Made by a program: the position numbers and the translations under genes
NCBI GenBank assembly: GCA_000149265.1
Contig: CH003098.1
Location: 622,159-686,158, forward strand
DNA: 64,000 nt
Direction: 5' to 3'
Origin: Ciona savignyi
Lineage: Eukaryota > Chordata > Ascidiacea > Phlebobranchia > Cionidae
Notes under the pieces: generated by a model
Told to the model about the DNA's origin: nothing
The model's input: the letters and a program-made list of their open reading frames with translations, nothing else
The model's database searches: none
Shown here: in pieces, positions 61,101 through 64,000 of the stretch
How the letters are laid out: each line of letters opens with the position of its first letter
How positions within the stretch are numbered: position 1 is the stretch's first letter

Positions 61101-63876
61101 TAAACAACATTCAACAAGAGTCTAAGAAGGACTGCTTTTATTGAACGAGATCAAAGCCATAAGCCGCTTCAAATGTAAGAATCATGAAATTTGTATCATT
61201 TTAATATTCAGTAAAGGGTGTCAATGGGATATGAATCCCATATGGGATACGAATCCCATCCTGTTTTTTTCCTGTCTCTAGCACTAAAATATATCTTGCA
61301 AAACAAAGCTAGAAGATCCGGTACTCAGGGTCATGTAAGTTAACAATTGTATTAAAAAAATTTAAATACCACTATCAGCAGTTTCAGAAACCTTTTTATA
61401 CAACCAGGCTTGGTTTAGTTTATTTTTTTGCTCTTCGCTTTAGCAAGTAAGATTAGATTGATTATTAAGAATAAAAAAAAACAATGAAAAATGCATGACA
61501 CACATACTGTAAATAAATGTGAAAACAGTCACTTAGTATGCCAGCTGTAAACATGATCAAACTACTATAACAGTTATAAGATGTACAAGATGCTATATAC
61601 AATTCTAAGGACATTATCTGCTTAATTTCAAACACACTGCTGTGGGGAAGAGGATTTAAACCAAATATACAACAACTTATTGCATAGAAATTCAAGTAAC
61701 CTGATAGTGAGCCCAAATGATGGAGACGGCGTTTTTTTGCCGCAGTAATTTTGCATTTTCTGCTGTCCCAGCTTGGAGCAGAGCAATTAATTTCGAAAGT
61801 TCACGATCAAATCCATGGCCATCCCATCTCCTCAAGACAGCTTTAAGACACTCTGATAGATATATTATTAGATAATCGTTTGTTTTACCATTTTATATTT
61901 ATAAGGCTTGGAATTTATAAAGTCCAAAAATAAATTAGATTCTCAGTTTATTATGTTATTCAAATTACAAGCATTCGTCAGAATACTTCATGTACACACA
62001 TCTCAGTCAGATTTTGGGTTCATTACCTATACATGTATTAAAATAGAACACCTGCTTTTAAAACTGCATCCTTACCTTCTGATAAACAAAGTGAAAATCA
62101 ACAAGCAAGCATGTAAATACAAAACTGATGAAGCTTCATACCTTAACTTCTGTTTTCCCTTACTTTGTGAAAAATAAGTAGTAATGTCAACTAAGAGTTA
62201 TGTCATGAGACAAGATTGGCTGTTGGCAAGGAATACTTGCAAAAATGTCTAAACAGCAGGTTTCCAATTGTAAAAAGCTCATGCCCATGTGTACAAACAA
62301 CATTTCCTTACTTGAACCGATTAACAATGAAAGGCAGAAGTGGGCTGTGCGCATCAGATAACGACACCAGGAGCCGTGCTGACGATTTAGCGAGCTCGGC
62401 ATTCGACGATGATGTCAGTTTGTACACCAACTCATCCAGCAGTTGTTGTATGGTGGTACGATTCACTTGACTCACACAGTATCTGGGAAAAGTGAAATCT
62501 TTTATGAGTGGATGGGGGCAATAAGGTATGGTCAGTGGTCGAGAGTGGGTGGGGTGAATTAGATTCAGTGCCAGAATTTCTACATCACTACTGGAGGAGC
62601 AACAGGAAAAGTCGATTAATCAAAAGCCATTAAAACCTCTTATTATTAAAATTGGAAAAATGATATAGTTAAATTGGATCCAAAAAACCTAATCACTTGT
62701 TGCGGAAATAGAGCTTGCAATGTCTATTAGTTCAAATTTAATATTATAGTCTCAAAAAGTCTCAAAAAAACAAGTAATAACTATGAGCTATATATGTTAA
62801 ATGTCCCCATGCAATTTTAACAAGAAAGTAATTAGAAAGAATGCAGCCTATACCATGTAAAACCAAAAAGGTGGGATAAGGGTGAAAAAGGAAAGGGGGA
62901 AACTGTTCACTAAAGATTAGGTCGTTACGGAATTCTAGTAAAATAGTGGGACTTCATCTACTACTTTAGTATTCTTCTATAACCGTACTCATGTCTGTTT
63001 CCGTGGGTGGAAAAGGACAATTGTTATAACACTAAGCGATTCCATAATGTTTATAAGCAGTAAGGTGGTGGAAGCAATTCAATGGTTTGTGACAAAAATG
63101 TACCTGTTCACACGAACAGCTCGGTCTATAAGAGAGATGGCTCGTAATGCGATGGAGGGTGTGTGCTCATCTTCCATGATGATGCGGAGAAGATCATCGG
63201 AGGAAAGGAGGGGTTTGCACAGATGAGGATGACAGGTGATCAGGGAGGTGAGAAAATTCATCATTTCATCACAAAGCTCATTGTCACTGCGAGTTTGCAA
63301 GGTGGGTGGCTGTACAAAGAAGGATTGTTTATTTTTCAAAAAAAATAAATAAAGATTTTATCTGGCATGTTCATATTGTTCTAAACTGACAAAGAATTTT
63401 AGGTTTACCTCTTCAAACAGAAAAAAGAAAGATAAAAACTTAAAAAATGAATTCGAATTAAGTTAAGTTTTTTTCTTCCTCTTTCATTAAATTAATAAAA
63501 AAGAGAAGTTATTTTATGAAAAAGGAATAAAAAAAGCAAAACTTAAAACATTATTAAATACACACATTATAATGTGTAAAAAGTGACAAGGCAAGTTACA
63601 TAAGTAAAACAAACTTAAACTAAAACTGTAAAAAACGGAAAAAATGACAACAATAAAAACAGTTAACTTTAGTATAATAACTGTATAACAAAAACTAAAT
63701 ACCTTAAGTTTGTCTGCAATTCTTTGCTGAAATTGGCGAATTATTTTCAGATAGCTTTGAATAGCAGATGGTAAAGTGGATTGTGAGAACTCCTGAGATT
63801 CATTGACATCGATATGACAGCAGCAATCGCACAACACAAATGCAATACGAACAGCAGATTCCAATCCTCCTTTCAC
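58149..63876 (-). CDS. IQCB1: IQ motif-containing B1 (IQCB1 / nephrocystin-5), 3' nine exons; 5' part outside the window
   Basis: Exons in gene order: 63876-63703, 63309-63104, 62482-62318, 61852-61701, 60978-60768, 60090-59942, 59736-59605, 59067-58911, 58327-58149 (TAA). About 508 residues are visible; the first exon here begins at an acceptor (TTCTTCAG), so the N-terminus lies past 64000. In vertebrates IQCB1 binds calmodulin and works with CEP290 at the ciliary transition zone. The N-terminal part is helical, armadillo-like. IQ-type motifs follow: a degenerate one across exons 4/5 (AVSIIWAHYQ-GWKARTR), a good one in exon 6 (IQSHWRAHAQRK) and one across exons 6/7 (IVIQKQ-VRKYLKK). Between them is a charged coiled-coil-like stretch ending REKQLLALEIVP, as in the human protein. 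The C-terminus keeps EPWWKRLNDD, matching the human PWWKKL region. The junction 62318/61852 lacks a canonical in-frame solution (two bases short). All other junctions close. Confidence 0.92.
58424..58803 (-). repeat. SINE-B with an extra head (dimeric), IQCB1 last intron
   Basis: A full copy (tail AGGATAGGATACTTATG, head ending CGCACTTAACCGA near 58,701) runs straight into a second head-half (GCCTTGCCCAAGAACACAAC ... GGCACTTAACCACTAGACTA, to 58,803), so two tRNA-like heads share one body and tail. Confidence 0.8.
59162..59345 (-). repeat. Decayed SINE-B in IQCB1 intron
   Basis: ATCCATGTTTATCCCTGATA, CCCCATTAATCCACTGGGTT and AGTGTCTTGTCCAGCGAGAC on plus. Confidence 0.55.
59458..59500 (-). repeat. 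SINE-B tail fragment with five AGGAT units
   Basis: CATAGGATAGGATAGGATAG then GATTCATGTTTATCCCCATA: essentially only the pentamer tail and last 20 bp of the element. Confidence 0.65.
60136..60416 (+). repeat. Full-length SINE-B in IQCB1 intron
   Basis: Head GGTTAGTCTGGTAGTTAAGT through GGTTGCAGGTGCGAAAC to tail ATACTATCCTATACTAG. It begins 46 bp from the acceptor of the IQ-motif exon (60090). Confidence 0.85.
61224..61259. repeat. Two abutting 18-bp near-palindromes in IQCB1 intron
   Basis: ATGGGATATGAATCCCAT followed directly by ATGGGATACGAATCCCAT. Each has 7-bp arms (ATGGGAT / ATCCCAT) around four bases. Confidence 0.8.
62880..62925. mobile_element. Single MITE end in IQCB1 intron
   Basis: AAAGGGGGAAACTGTTCACTAAAG resembles the ends of the 37.1-kb MITE. 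No partner end is seen nearby, so it is probably a solo remnant. Confidence 0.35.
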
Positions 63877-64000
63877 CTGAAGAATGCAATGTATTAATGG
63901 CAGTATCTTGTTAAAGTTTCCGATCTAGTATTTTTTAAATCGTTTTAATTTAACTTTTTAACGATGTGCGGCAAGAATTGTTTTTGTCGTTTTTCCCCTC

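Overview
The window looks like nuclear DNA from a compact, AT-rich invertebrate chordate genome, most probably a sea squirt of the Ciona type. Reasons: genes are split into many short exons with GT-AG introns; the predicted proteins align along their whole length with vertebrate exportin-6, TM2D1 and IQCB1/NPHP5; and non-coding DNA is full of short tRNA-derived SINEs and small DNA transposons. The species call is inference. Gene names rest on recognised protein similarity recalled without a database search.

Layout. (1) Bases 1 to about 23,650 hold no gene I can defend. They contain AT-rich spacer, a tandem array of tRNA-derived SINEs (about 6,015-7,590) with a 948-bp TA-flanked element inserted in one copy, other scattered SINEs and a few weak coding hints. 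(2) 23,660-33,267, plus strand: a 14-exon gene for a 734-residue leucine-rich-repeat protein with a C-terminal death domain (LRRD1-like). (3) 34,191-37,482, minus strand: a 5-exon TM2D1-type gene, convergent with the LRR gene. (4) 38,836-56,036, minus strand: a 26-exon exportin-6 (XPO6) gene of about 1,116 residues. (5) 57,350-57,526, plus strand: a possible 58-residue single-exon ORF. (6) 58,149-63,876, minus strand: the 3' nine exons of IQCB1/NPHP5, whose 5' end lies beyond the right edge.

Two SINE families recur and are named here for convenience. SINE-A (about 115 bp) has a tRNA-like A box (TGGCCGAATGGTTAACG), a B box (GGTTCGAAAC) and an A-rich tail. SINE-B (about 280 bp) has an A-box-like TAGTCTGGCGGTTAAGTGCG, a B box (GCAGGTTCGAAAC), the body motif CCTTGGGCAAGGCACTTAA and a tail of repeated CCTAT. 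SINE-B is dense from 27 to 61 kb and nearly absent before that; SINE-A is commonest before 17 kb. Intron 10 of XPO6 holds a 1,107-bp hAT-type element with a second, 529-bp hAT-type element inside it.

The four main genes share no obvious pathway: nuclear export of profilin-actin (XPO6), a cilium base protein (IQCB1), a two-pass membrane protein (TM2D1) and a death-domain LRR protein. They look like ordinary housekeeping or cell-biological neighbours, not a functional cluster. Exons were joined by hand from splice sites, reading phase and protein similarity. Two junctions do not close in frame (XPO6 exon 13/14 and IQCB1 at 61,852/62,318) and are reported as findings.
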